A stretch of DNA of 64,000 nucleotides from JAGXLC01 sp041686375 (GTDB taxonomy: Bacteria; Bacteroidota; Bacteroidia; Bacteroidales; UBA12077), in assembly GCA_041686375.1 (NCBI GenBank), contig JAWLEB010000003.1, positions 105,549 to 169,548 on the forward strand. Direction: 5' to 3'. A model generated the notes under the pieces. That model saw only the letters and a program-made list of their open reading frames with translations, had not been told where the DNA came from and searched no databases. Position 1 is the first letter of the stretch. Each line of letters begins with the position of its first letter. Shown piece by piece: positions 25,855 to 34,294 of this stretch. Made by a program: the position numbers and the translations under genes.

Positions 25855-26483
25855 TGGAGTTACCAGTTTTAAATAAAACAGGAGAAAATACCGGAAAAAA
25901 GGCTCAACTCAATGATAGTATTTTTGCCATTGAGCCGAATGACCATGCTATATATCTTGACGTGAAACAGATAATGGCAAATAGGCGTCAGGGAACACAT
26001 AAAAGTAAAGAACGAAACGAAATTACCGGTAGCAGAAAGAAGATAAAGCGTCAAAAGGGTACAGGCACCGCTCGTTCAGGTGATATTAAATCACCCATTT
26101 TTAGAGGCGGCGGTCGAATATTTGGACCACAACCCAGAGATTATAGCTTTAAGTTAAATCGTAAAGTTAAAAAATTAGCACGGAAGTCTGCTCTTTCCTA
26201 CAAGATCAAAGATCAGGCTATGAAAATTGTTGAGAACTTTGATTTAGAACAACCGCAAACTAAAGAAATTGCCCAATTCCAGACTAAAATGGAGGGAGCG
26301 GATAAAAAAATGTTATTGGTCCTTGATACGCCCAATACAAATATTTATCTATCTTCACGGAATATACCTGGGTTTAAGGTTTTACCCGTCGATGAAATTA
26401 ATACATACGATATTATGGATGCTCAAACGGTTGTTTTCTTTGAGGGTTCATTGGAAAAATTAGAAAAACATTTAAGTGCTTAA
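25854..26483 (+). CDS. rplD: 50S ribosomal protein L4
   Basis: L4 (209 aa) is an early-binding 50S protein whose extended loop lines the exit tunnel. The loop region RQKGTGTARSGDIKSPIFRG is clear. In E. coli L4 represses the S10 operon, but no such leader is evident here. The start overlaps the rplC stop by one base. Confidence 0.97.
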   Translation: MELPVLNKTGENTGKKAQLNDSIFAIEPNDHAIYLDVKQIMANRRQGTHKSKERNEITGSRKKIKRQKGTGTARSGDIKSPIFRGGGRIFGPQPRDYSFKLNRKVKKLARKSALSYKIKDQAMKIVENFDLEQPQTKEIAQFQTKMEGADKKMLLVLDTPNTNIYLSSRNIPGFKVLPVDEINTYDIMDAQTVVFFEGSLEKLEKHLSA

Positions 26484-26486
26484 GAT

Positions 26487-26789
26487 ATGGCTGCAATAAA
26501 AGATATTTTAAAAAAGCCGATAATTACTGAGAAATTAACCGAGCAGGGAGAAACCCTTAATAAGTACGGCTTTATAGTGGATAAAAAGGCGAATAAACTG
26601 CAAATCCGTAATGCTATAGAAGAGATGTACAATGTGACAGTGGAGTCAGTTAATACCATGCGATATAAAGGAAAGTCGCGGATGCGATATACTAAAGCCG
26701 GAATTATTCGAGGTAAAGAAAATAATTATAAAAAAGCTATCGTCACATTAGTTGAAGGAGATTCCATTGACTTTTACAGTAATATATAG
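26487..26789 (+). CDS. rplW: 50S ribosomal protein L23
   Basis: L23 (100 aa) lies at the tunnel exit and is the docking site for trigger factor and SRP. The N-terminus carries the usual KKPIITEKLTE motif and the loop has the basic KGKSRMRYTKAG stretch. It is 3 bases after rplD and 13 before rplB. Confidence 0.97.
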   Translation: MAAIKDILKKPIITEKLTEQGETLNKYGFIVDKKANKLQIRNAIEEMYNVTVESVNTMRYKGKSRMRYTKAGIIRGKENNYKKAIVTLVEGDSIDFYSNI

Positions 26790-26802
26790 GAAAATTTGAG
26801 TT

Positions 26803-27636
26803 ATGGCAGTAAGAAAATTTAAACCAGTTACACCAGGACAAAGACATAAGCTTATTAGCGCTTTTGATACCTTATCAAAGGTTGAGCCAGAAAAGTCTTT
26901 GTTACAAACGAAAAAGAAGAGCGGTGGTCGTAATAATGCCGGTAGGATGACTATACGGTATCGAGGAGGAGGACACAAACAAAGATATCGTATAATTGAT
27001 TTTAAGAGAGATAAAGAGGGAATGAAGGCAACTGTTAAATCAATAGAATACGATCCTAATCGTTCCGCTAGAATCGCTCTTGTAGTTTATGAAGATGGTG
27101 AAAAACGTTATATAATATCACCGAATGGTTTAAAAATTGGAAAGACTATTCAATCCGGGAAAGATGCTACTCCTGAAATTGGCAATAGTCTATATCTTTC
27201 CGATATTCCGTTGGGTACTATTATACATAATATAGAATTAAGACCCGGACGTGGCGGTGTTTTGGCACGTAGTGCAGGAACTTATGCCCAGTTAACATCA
27301 CGGGAAGGTAAATATGCAAGTATCAAATTACCTTCAGGAGAAATACGAATGGTACTTACAACATGTAAAGCTACCATTGGAGCTACATCCAACCCAGATC
27401 ATATAATTGTATCTTCCGGTAAAGCCGGACGTTCAAGATGGTTAGGACGACGTCCCCGTGTTAGAGGGGTTGCTATGAACCCGATTGATCACCCCATGGG
27501 TGGTGGTGAAGGCAAAGCTTCAGGAGGTATACCCCGTTCCAGAAATGGTATGCCGGCTAAAGGATATAAGACCAGAAAGCTTAAAAAAGCTTCAAATAGA
27601 TATATTGTTGAGAGAAGAAAAAAACGTAAAAAATAA
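26803..27636 (+). CDS. rplB: 50S ribosomal protein L2
   Basis: L2 (277 aa) binds domain IV of 23S rRNA and is needed for subunit joining and peptidyl transfer. The highly conserved AMNPIDHPMGGGEGKASGG, with the functionally important His, is intact. A basic C-terminus (VERRKKRKK) and normal length complete the match. Confidence 0.98.
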   Translation: MAVRKFKPVTPGQRHKLISAFDTLSKVEPEKSLLQTKKKSGGRNNAGRMTIRYRGGGHKQRYRIIDFKRDKEGMKATVKSIEYDPNRSARIALVVYEDGEKRYIISPNGLKIGKTIQSGKDATPEIGNSLYLSDIPLGTIIHNIELRPGRGGVLARSAGTYAQLTSREGKYASIKLPSGEIRMVLTTCKATIGATSNPDHIIVSSGKAGRSRWLGRRPRVRGVAMNPIDHPMGGGEGKASGGIPRSRNGMPAKGYKTRKLKKASNRYIVERRKKRKK

Positions 27637-27657
27637 ACGATCTAACTAAAAATACTT

Positions 27658-27927
27658 ATGAGTCGTTCATTAAAAAAAGGACCTTTTGTAGAATATAAAT
27701 TGGAGAAAAGAATTCTGGAAATGAATGAATCAGGTAAAAAGAAAGTTCTTAAAACCTGGTCAAGACGTTCCATGATTACTCCTGATTTTGTAGGACATAC
27801 TATAGCTGTGCATAACGGGAATAAGTTCATTCCTGTATATATTACAGAAAATATGGTTGGGCATAAATTTGGTGAATTTGCACCAACTAGACAATTTAAA
27901 GGTCATCCAACGAAGAAAGGTAAATAA
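27658..27927 (+). CDS. rpsS: 30S ribosomal protein S19
   Basis: S19 (89 aa) forms a head complex with S13 and touches the A-site tRNA region. It starts SRSLKKGPFVEYKLEKRI and ends with the conserved GEFAPTRQFKGHPTKK. Position and size are standard for the S10 group. Confidence 0.98.
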   Translation: MSRSLKKGPFVEYKLEKRILEMNESGKKKVLKTWSRRSMITPDFVGHTIAVHNGNKFIPVYITENMVGHKFGEFAPTRQFKGHPTKKGK

Positions 27928-27950
27928 TCTAACTTGAAAAATTTTGAATA

Positions 27951-28442
27951 ATGGGTGCACGAAAACGTTTAAGAGCGGAAAAAATAAAAGAGGAAAAGAC
28001 AAATCAATATTTCGCAGTTTTAAAGGGTTGCCCCGTTTCTCCCAGGAAAATGAGATTAGTGGCTGATATGGTTAAAGGTAAGGAAGTCAATCAGGCTCTG
28101 GATCTATTGCGATATAGCCCTAAAGCTGCATCCAATCATATGGAGAAACTTGTTCTTTCTGCAATCTCAAATTGGCAAAACAAAAACGAAGGGGTGAGAA
28201 TTGAAGATAGCCACCTTGTTATTAGTTCTATTCAGGTCGATAAGGCAAGAACCCTGAAAAGAATAAGACCAGAAGCTATGGGGCGAGCTCACCTTATCAG
28301 AAAAAGGTCTAATCACGTAACTGTATATCTACAAGATCTGAATCAAGCGAAAAACCTAAAACAATCTGCGAGTCAGGCAAAAGACAATGCAGAAAAAGAT
28401 ACGAAACAAAATAGCAATGAGTCTAAAACAAATCAAGAATAG
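27951..28442 (+). CDS. rplV: 50S ribosomal protein L22 with C-terminal extension
   Basis: L22 (163 aa) lines the exit tunnel with a beta-hairpin, seen as TLKRIRPEAMGRAHLIRKRS. The core ends near residue 126. A tail of about 37 residues rich in Lys, Gln, Asn and Ser follows, which makes the protein longer than the roughly 110-aa E. coli form. The stop abuts the rpsC start (0 bases between them). Confidence 0.96.
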   Translation: MGARKRLRAEKIKEEKTNQYFAVLKGCPVSPRKMRLVADMVKGKEVNQALDLLRYSPKAASNHMEKLVLSAISNWQNKNEGVRIEDSHLVISSIQVDKARTLKRIRPEAMGRAHLIRKRSNHVTVYLQDLNQAKNLKQSASQAKDNAEKDTKQNSNESKTNQE

Positions 28443-29144
28443 ATGGGACAAAAAGTTAATCCAATAAGTAACAGGTTAGGCATAATTAAAGGATGGGAAT
28501 CAAACTGGTATGGCGGGAAAAATTATACCGATAAATTGATTGAGGATAACAAAATCCGTAAATACTTGCATGCTAGATTATCCAAAGCAAGCATTTCAAA
28601 AATTATTATTGAGCGAACACTTAAACTTATAACCATTACGGTTCATACCGCGAGACCGGGTATTATTATTGGTAAAGGAGGGAAAGAGGTTGATAAACTA
28701 AAAGAGGAATTAAAGAAATTAACCAAAAAGGAAGTTCAGATTAATATATTTGAAGTTAAGCGGCCTGAATTAGATGCGACACTTGTTGCAAATGGAATTT
28801 CACGGCAAATAGAAGGAATGATTTCATATCGCCGGGCTATTAAGATGGCTATTGCTTCAGCCATGCGTCTTGGAGCAGAAGGAGTTAAAGTTCAAATATC
28901 CGGTAGATTGGGAGGAGCAGAAATGGCTCGAACAGAAGTATATAAAGAGGGTCGTACCCCATTACATACTTTTAGGGCGGATATCGACTATGCTCTTGAT
29001 GAAGCATTAACAAAAGTAGGACTTATTGGAATTAAGGTATGGATATTCAAAGGCGAAATATATGGTAAAGTTGATTTAACTCCCATGACCACTGCACCAG
29101 GGAAGGGCTCTAAATCAAAAGGAAATCGAAGAAAAAGGAAATAG
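28443..29144 (+). CDS. rpsC: 30S ribosomal protein S3
   Basis: S3 (233 aa) forms part of the mRNA entry channel with helicase activity. The KH domain motif GIIIGKGGKEVDKLKEEL and the C-terminal SGRLGGAEMARTE are present. A short basic tail ends the protein. It starts directly after the L22 stop. Confidence 0.98.
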   Translation: MGQKVNPISNRLGIIKGWESNWYGGKNYTDKLIEDNKIRKYLHARLSKASISKIIIERTLKLITITVHTARPGIIIGKGGKEVDKLKEELKKLTKKEVQINIFEVKRPELDATLVANGISRQIEGMISYRRAIKMAIASAMRLGAEGVKVQISGRLGGAEMARTEVYKEGRTPLHTFRADIDYALDEALTKVGLIGIKVWIFKGEIYGKVDLTPMTTAPGKGSKSKGNRRKRK

Positions 29145-29162
29145 ATAAAAACCATAGGAATA

Positions 29163-29582
29163 ATGTTACAACCAAAAAAGACAAAATTCAGGAAGTCCCA
29201 GAAGGGAAAAATGAAAGGGTTTTCCGTAAGAGGTAGCCAGCTTGCCTTTGGGTCATTCGGACTTAAAGCTATGCAAGCTACTTGGATTACTCAAAAACAA
29301 ATCGAAGCTGCACGTCAGGCAATGACAAGATATATGAAACGAGAAGGACAGATTTGGATACGTATTTTTCCGGATAAACCTGTTACAAGCAAACCTGCTG
29401 AGGTTCGAATGGGTAAAGGGAAAGGAGACCCTGAAGGTTTTGTGGCACCAGTTAAACCAGGAAGAATAATGATTGAAGCGGAAGGTATTCCTAAGCATGT
29501 TGCTCAGGAGGCATTAAGACTTGCTGCCCAAAAATTACCTATCAAAACGAGGTTTGTCGTGCGAAGAGATTATGTTGAATAA
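29163..29582 (+). CDS. rplP: 50S ribosomal protein L16
   Basis: L16 (139 aa) helps organise the A-site of the 50S subunit. MLQPKKTKFRKSQKGKMKG and the Met/Arg-rich RMGKGKGDPEGFVAPVKPG stretch are family hallmarks. It is followed by an unusually long 92-base gap within an otherwise tight operon. Confidence 0.98.
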   Translation: MLQPKKTKFRKSQKGKMKGFSVRGSQLAFGSFGLKAMQATWITQKQIEAARQAMTRYMKREGQIWIRIFPDKPVTSKPAEVRMGKGKGDPEGFVAPVKPGRIMIEAEGIPKHVAQEALRLAAQKLPIKTRFVVRRDYVE

Positions 29583-29674
29583 ACAATATTTATGTTGGTA
29601 AGTTCTTTGCTTTCGGCAGAAATACTGCTTACCGCAGACAAGCATTTGCCTAACAATTAATAAATAATAATAAA
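29583..29674 (+). other. 92-base structured gap inside the S10 group
   Basis: Most gaps in this operon are under 30 bases, but this one is 92. It holds GGTAAG (29597-29602) and GCAG (29616-29619), which can pair with the continuous block CTGCTTACC (29625-29633) as a bulged hairpin. No T tract follows, so it is not a normal terminator. It may be an RNA processing or attenuation site, or a small inserted repeat. No function is known to me. Confidence 0.4.
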
Positions 29675-29893
29675 ATGAAACCTTCGGAAATAAGAGAATT
29701 TACAATAAAAGAGCTGGAAGAAAGATTAGAGAATGAGCAGAACCATTTGACTCAGCTGAAAATTAGTCATGCTGTTTCTCCGCTGGATAATCCTAACAAG
29801 ATTACAGAGGCAAAAAAAAATATAGCCCGAATGAAAACGGAGCTGAACATGCGACGCTTTAAAGGCGAAAAGACAGAAAGTGATAATAATTAA
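29675..29893 (+). CDS. rpmC: 50S ribosomal protein L29
   Basis: L29 (72 aa) is a small helical protein next to L23 at the tunnel exit. It begins MKPSEIREFTIKELEERL and shows the usual two-helix pattern. It is preceded by the structured 92-base gap and followed 16 bases later by rpsQ. Confidence 0.96.
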   Translation: MKPSEIREFTIKELEERLENEQNHLTQLKISHAVSPLDNPNKITEAKKNIARMKTELNMRRFKGEKTESDNN

Positions 29894-29909
29894 GAAACCA
29901 TAAATAAAA

Positions 29910-30167
29910 ATGGAAAAACGTAATCTTAGGAAAGAAAAAGTTGGTGTCGTTACAAGCAATAAAATGGAAAAATCAATTACTGTTGAGGTACAGCGAAGAG
30001 TACAACACCTAAAGTATGGGAAATACATCAACCGTAGATCAAAATTTGTCGCTCATGACGACAAAAATGAATGTAATGAAGGCGATACCGTAAAAATTAT
30101 GGAAACCCGTCCGTTAAGCAAAAGGAAACGATGGAGATTAGTTGAAATTTTAGAAAGAGTTAAATAA
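29910..30167 (+). CDS. rpsQ: 30S ribosomal protein S17
   Basis: S17 (85 aa) is an OB-fold primary binder of the 16S 5' domain. GVVTSNKMEKSITVEVQRRV and the C-terminal ETRPLSKRKRWRLVEI are the conserved segments. It is in the standard place between L29 and L14. Confidence 0.97.
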   Translation: MEKRNLRKEKVGVVTSNKMEKSITVEVQRRVQHLKYGKYINRRSKFVAHDDKNECNEGDTVKIMETRPLSKRKRWRLVEILERVK

Positions 30168-30174
30168 TAAACCC

Positions 30175-30540
30175 ATGGTACAACAAGAAAGTAAACTAAA
30201 TGTAGCTGACAATAGTGGCGCTAAGATAGTGAAAGTGATACGGGTTTTAGGAGGTAGTGGTAGAAGATATGCCTCCATTGGCGACAAAGTTGTTGTTAGC
30301 GTTCGCAATGCGTTACCCTCTTCTGAAGTTAAGAAAGGTACCGTGAGTAAAGCAGTTATTGTTAGAACAAAGAAAGAAGTTAGACGCTCTGATGGTTCTT
30401 ATATCAGATTTGATAATAATGCTTGTGTTTTAATTAATAATTTAGGAGAAATCCGTGGAACACGTATTTTTGGACCAATACCCCGTGAATTGAGAGAAAA
30501 TTATATGAAGATTATCTCATTAGCACCAGAAGTATTATAA
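30175..30540 (+). CDS. rplN: 50S ribosomal protein L14
   Basis: L14 (121 aa) forms an intersubunit bridge and is the RsfS silencing-factor site. MVQQESKLNVADNSGAK is the near-universal N-terminus and the protein ends SLAPEVL. Length is normal; it starts the spc group. Confidence 0.98.
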   Translation: MVQQESKLNVADNSGAKIVKVIRVLGGSGRRYASIGDKVVVSVRNALPSSEVKKGTVSKAVIVRTKKEVRRSDGSYIRFDNNACVLINNLGEIRGTRIFGPIPRELRENYMKIISLAPEVL

Positions 30541-30552
30541 AATTTAGAATAG

Positions 30553-30882
30553 ATGCGAAAACAAAAGAAATTACATATAAAAAAAGGCGATACGGTCTAC
30601 GTTAATACCGGTGAATATAAAGGTGAAAAAGGTAGAGTTCTGGAAGTTTATCCAGCGGAATATAAGGCACTTGTTGAAGGTGTCAACCTCGTATCAAAAC
30701 ATACAAAACCTAATTCTGAAAATCCCAAAGGAGGAATTATTAAAAAAGAGGCACCTGTAAATATCTCTAACTTAATGGTTGTTGATCCAGCTACAGGTGA
30801 GCCGACAAGAATAGGTAGAAAGAAAGATCAAAATGGAAAATTAGTGCGTTATTCAAAAAAATCAGGGGAGGAGATAAAATAA
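30553..30882 (+). CDS. rplX: 50S ribosomal protein L24
   Basis: L24 (109 aa) starts 50S assembly and borders the tunnel exit. The KOW motif is visible as HIKKGDTVYVNTGEYKGEKG, followed by a Lys-rich C-terminus. Its stop overlaps the rplE start by one base (TAATG). Confidence 0.97.
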   Translation: MRKQKKLHIKKGDTVYVNTGEYKGEKGRVLEVYPAEYKALVEGVNLVSKHTKPNSENPKGGIIKKEAPVNISNLMVVDPATGEPTRIGRKKDQNGKLVRYSKKSGEEIK

Positions 30883-31439
30883 TGGACTATCAGCCAGCTT
30901 TACAAAAAAAATATCATGAAGAGATTGTGCCTGCACTAATGAAGGAATTTAATTATAAAACAATTATGCAAGTTCCCAAACTGAAGAAAATTGTTTTAAA
31001 CCAAGGTGTAGGTGAAGCAGTAGCTGATAAGAAGTTAATTGAAAGTGCCCAGGAAGAATTAACTCTTATTGCAGGTCAAAAAGCTGTACAAACATTCTCG
31101 AAGAAAGCAATATCTAATTTTAAATTACGTGAAGATACTCCCATTGGAGTTAAAGTTACCCTACGACACAATAAAATGTATGAGTTTCTGGAGCGACTCA
31201 TCAGTGTTGCATTACCACGTGTGAAAGATTTCAATGGAGTTGAAAGTAATTTCGATGGTTGGGGAAACTACTCTCTTGGATTGGATGAACAGATTATTTT
31301 TCCTGAAATTAATATGGATAAAGTTCATAAAATCATCGGTTTAGAAGCCACTTTTGTTACAAATGCTCCTACCGATGAAGAAGGTTTCGCATTATTAAGA
31401 GAATTTGGAATGCCTTTTAAAAATTTTAAAAAGGAATAA
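30882..31439 (+). CDS. rplE: 50S ribosomal protein L5
   Basis: L5 (185 aa) binds 5S rRNA and contacts the P-site tRNA. LKKIVLNQGVGEAVADKK and the C-terminal family stretch near TNAPTDEEGFALLREFG are present. It is coupled to rplX by a one-base overlap and is 3 bases before rpsN. Confidence 0.98.
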   Translation: MDYQPALQKKYHEEIVPALMKEFNYKTIMQVPKLKKIVLNQGVGEAVADKKLIESAQEELTLIAGQKAVQTFSKKAISNFKLREDTPIGVKVTLRHNKMYEFLERLISVALPRVKDFNGVESNFDGWGNYSLGLDEQIIFPEINMDKVHKIIGLEATFVTNAPTDEEGFALLREFGMPFKNFKKE

Positions 31440-31442
31440 GTT

Positions 31443-31712
31443 ATGTCTAAAGAATCAATGAAGGCCAGAGAGAAAAAAAGACAAAAAATGGTCGAGAAAT
31501 ACGCGAAAAAGCGCGAAAAGTTAAAAGCAGAAGGTGATTATGTCGGCTTGAGCCGTTTGCCCAGAAATTCCAGTCGGGTAAGACTACACAACAGATGCCA
31601 AATTACTGGCCGTCCCAGAGGATATATGAGACAGTTTGGTGTTAGTAGGATAACTTTTAGAGAAATGGCATCTAAAGGATTAATCCCTGGTGTTAAAAAA
31701 GCTAGTTGGTAA
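31443..31712 (+). CDS. rpsN: 30S ribosomal protein S14 (zinc-independent form)
   Basis: S14 (89 aa) is a head protein near the A-site. This is the long C-minus form: the CxxC pairs of the 61-aa zinc-binding paralogue are absent and only one Cys is seen (RVRLHNRCQITGRPRG). It carries the conserved RQFGVSRITFREMA segment. It sits between L5 and S8 as usual. Confidence 0.97.
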   Translation: MSKESMKAREKKRQKMVEKYAKKREKLKAEGDYVGLSRLPRNSSRVRLHNRCQITGRPRGYMRQFGVSRITFREMASKGLIPGVKKASW

Positions 31713-31736
31713 TAATTTATAAAAAGGTTAGGAAGA

Positions 31737-32141
31737 ATGAAGGTTACAGATCCAATCGCTGATTATCTAACAAGATTAAGAAACGCAATGATGGCAGGGC
31801 ATAAAGTCGTTGAATTGCCTGCTTCAAACCTAAAGAAAGATATAACTAAAATTCTTTATGATAAAGGCTATATTTTAAGTTATAAGCTTGAGGATGAAGA
31901 AGGGTATCAAGGACTGATTAAAATTGCTCTTAAGTATCATCCAAAAACTAAAGACCCTGCAATACGTTCATTACAAAGGGTAAGTAAACCGGGCTTAAGA
32001 ATATATGTTGATACAAATAACATACCTCGGGTACTGAATGGTTTAGGAATTGCTATCCTGTCTACTTCCAGTGGTGTAATAACTGATAAGGAAGCAAGGA
32101 ATTTGAAAGTGGGTGGTGAAGTATTGTGTTATGTACATTAA
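31737..32141 (+). CDS. rpsH: 30S ribosomal protein S8
   Basis: S8 (134 aa) is a primary binder of the 16S central domain; in E. coli it represses the spc operon. The N-terminus DPIADYLTRLRNAMMAG and the C-terminal LSTSSGVITDKEARNLKVGG signature are clear. Confidence 0.98.
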   Translation: MKVTDPIADYLTRLRNAMMAGHKVVELPASNLKKDITKILYDKGYILSYKLEDEEGYQGLIKIALKYHPKTKDPAIRSLQRVSKPGLRIYVDTNNIPRVLNGLGIAILSTSSGVITDKEARNLKVGGEVLCYVH

Positions 32142-32156
32142 AATGGAGGAAATTCA

Positions 32157-32711
32157 ATGTCACGTATAGGCGTTTTACCAGTACAAATACCAGATGGAGT
32201 TAACGTTAACGTTAATGAAAGTAATGAGGTTCATGTGAAAGGACCCAAAGGCGAATTAACCAGAAAGGTTGATCCTGCAATAAATGTAGAAGTAAAAGAG
32301 CAGGAAGTAGTACTTTCGCGTTCTTCAGATATAAAAAAGTATAAATCTCTACATGGCTTATATCGTTCTTTAATTAACAATATGGTCGAAGGTGTTTCCA
32401 AAGGTTATCAAATTCAGTTGGAGCTTGAAGGGGTTGGATTTCGTGCTGAGGCTAAAGGGCAAATTCTTGAAATGAATATAGGATACTCGCATCCTATTCA
32501 TTTTGAAATACCCGAAGAAATTACTGTTGAGGCAAAAACTGAACGACGAAGTAATCCTAAGGTTACATTGACAAGCCACGATAAGGAGCTTTTAGGAATG
32601 GTAGCTGCCAAAATCCGAGCCTTAAGACCGCCTGAACCATATAAGGCTAAAGGAATTAAATATGTAGGCGAGTGGATAAGGCGTAAAGCTGGAAAAGCCG
32701 GAAATGTATAA
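32157..32711 (+). CDS. rplF: 50S ribosomal protein L6
   Basis: L6 (184 aa) lies at the base of the L7/L12 stalk near the factor-binding site. It has two similar alpha/beta domains and ends with the signature RPPEPYKAKGIKYVGEWIRR. Length is normal. Confidence 0.98.
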   Translation: MSRIGVLPVQIPDGVNVNVNESNEVHVKGPKGELTRKVDPAINVEVKEQEVVLSRSSDIKKYKSLHGLYRSLINNMVEGVSKGYQIQLELEGVGFRAEAKGQILEMNIGYSHPIHFEIPEEITVEAKTERRSNPKVTLTSHDKELLGMVAAKIRALRPPEPYKAKGIKYVGEWIRRKAGKAGNV

Positions 32712-32731
32712 ACTTTTTAAACAGTAAACTC

Positions 32732-33094
32732 ATGGCCTTAACGAAAAAAGATAGAAGGTTTAGAATAAAAAAACGAGTACGAAAAAAGATAAGTGGAACG
32801 AGTGAAAAACCACGTATGTCTGTCTATAGAAGTAATAAGCATATTTATGTTCAATTTATTAATGATGAACAGGGACATACAATATTGGCTTATTCTTCAA
32901 AGAATAAGGATGTTGCTGAAAGAGCCCCGGAATTAAATAAATCTGAGCAAGCTGAAGAGGTTGGAAAAGTTGCTGCTCAAAAATCTTTGGACAAGGGGAT
33001 AAAAAATGTAGTTTTTGACCGTAATGGTTATCGATATCATGGCCGCGTTAAAAGATTAGCGGATGCAGCCAGAAAAGAAGGACTTAAATTTTAA
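32732..33094 (+). CDS. rplR: 50S ribosomal protein L18
   Basis: L18 (120 aa) carries 5S rRNA into the 50S subunit together with L5. A basic N-terminus (about 1-28) precedes the fold, and FDRNGYRYHGRVKRLADAAR is the conserved C-terminal segment. It is 5 bases upstream of rpsE. Confidence 0.98.
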   Translation: MALTKKDRRFRIKKRVRKKISGTSEKPRMSVYRSNKHIYVQFINDEQGHTILAYSSKNKDVAERAPELNKSEQAEEVGKVAAQKSLDKGIKNVVFDRNGYRYHGRVKRLADAARKEGLKF

Positions 33095-33099
33095 TAGAT

Positions 33100-33621
33100 A
33101 TGTCAAAAGAAACTAATATTAAAAAAGTAAAGACCAGTGATTTAGATTTAAAAGATCGCCTTGTAAGTATTAGCAGAGTCACAAAGGTTACTAAAGGGGG
33201 TCGGCAATTCGGTTTCACAGCACTGGTTGTTGTCGGTAACGAAAATGGTATAGTTGGTTATGGGCTTGGAAAAGCAAAGGAAGTTACTACTGCTATAGCT
33301 AAAGGTATTGAGGCAGCTAAAAAAAATCTGGTTAAGGTGCCTATTATTAAAGGTACTATACCACACGAAATTGAATATAAATATTCAGGAGCTCATATTT
33401 TTATGAAGCCTGCAGCTCATGGTACAGGTGTAAAAGCTGGTGGTGCTATGCGTATTGTCCTGGAAAGTGTGGGAATAACTGATTTACTTGCCAAATCAAA
33501 AGGATCCAGTAACCCTCATAACCAGGTTAAAGCAACAATAAATGCTTTATTGGATATGAGAGATGCCTATACAATAGCCGAGCAAAGAAACATAAATCTT
33601 GAAAAAGTATTTAACGGATAG
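33100..33621 (+). CDS. rpsE: 30S ribosomal protein S5
   Basis: S5 (173 aa) contributes to decoding accuracy and the mRNA entry channel. The double-stranded-RNA-binding-like N-terminal domain has RLVSISRVTKVTKGGRQFGF, and GHGLGKAKEV-type residues appear as VGYGLGKAKEV. Standard spc position. Confidence 0.98.
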   Translation: MSKETNIKKVKTSDLDLKDRLVSISRVTKVTKGGRQFGFTALVVVGNENGIVGYGLGKAKEVTTAIAKGIEAAKKNLVKVPIIKGTIPHEIEYKYSGAHIFMKPAAHGTGVKAGGAMRIVLESVGITDLLAKSKGSSNPHNQVKATINALLDMRDAYTIAEQRNINLEKVFNG

Positions 33622-33637
33622 ATAACAATTGATTACC

Positions 33638-33820
33638 ATGGCTAAATTAAAGGTTACACAAGTTAAAAGTAAGATTGGAAGCACAAAGAGACAGAAAAGA
33701 ACTCTTGAAGCACTTGGTCTGAAGAAGATTAACAATTCAGTAGAGGTGAAGGATACACCTCAGATTATTGGGATGATAAATAAAGTGAAGCATTTATTAG
33801 AAGTTGAAGAAGTAAAATAA
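33638..33820 (+). CDS. rpmD: 50S ribosomal protein L30
   Basis: L30 (60 aa) is a small 50S protein in contact with 5S rRNA. It reads MAKLKVTQVKSKIGSTKRQK and matches the usual short bacterial form. The ATG at 33638 is preferred over an in-frame TTG at 33629 because it yields the normal N-terminus. Confidence 0.96.
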   Translation: MAKLKVTQVKSKIGSTKRQKRTLEALGLKKINNSVEVKDTPQIIGMINKVKHLLEVEEVK

Positions 33821-33840
33821 AGAATATAATTCTTAAAGAT

Positions 33841-34287
33841 ATGGACTTAAGTAATTTAAAACCAGCACCGAACTCCGTAAAAAATAGTTTGCGTAAAGGG
33901 CGTGGAGAAGGTTCTGGAAAAGGTGGAACTGCAACACGTGGACACAAAGGAGCTCAATCAAGAAGTGGATATTCACGCAAATTAGGATTCGAAGGTGGAC
34001 AAATGCCACTCCACAGAAGGGTACCGAAATACGGGTTTAAAAATATTAACCGAAAAGATTACAAAGCAATTAATCTTGATGTTATTCAAAAAATTGCAGA
34101 AGAGAAAAATTTGAATACCATTGATATTGACACATTATATCAGGCTGGTCTGGTCAAGAAAGGTAGCCTTATAAAAATATTGGGTGATGGAAAACTAACC
34201 CGAAAATTAGAAGTCAAAGCTCATGCTTTTTCAAAAAAAGCTCAGGAAACTATTGAATCACAAGAAGGAAACATAGTAAAATTATAA
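33841..34287 (+). CDS. rplO: 50S ribosomal protein L15
   Basis: L15 (148 aa) is a late 50S assembly protein. The Gly-rich basic N-terminus RKGRGEGSGKGGTATRGHKG is the family hallmark. secY begins 7 bases later, the classic coupling. Confidence 0.98.
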   Translation: MDLSNLKPAPNSVKNSLRKGRGEGSGKGGTATRGHKGAQSRSGYSRKLGFEGGQMPLHRRVPKYGFKNINRKDYKAINLDVIQKIAEEKNLNTIDIDTLYQAGLVKKGSLIKILGDGKLTRKLEVKAHAFSKKAQETIESQEGNIVKL

Positions 34288-34294
34288 TATTGCA

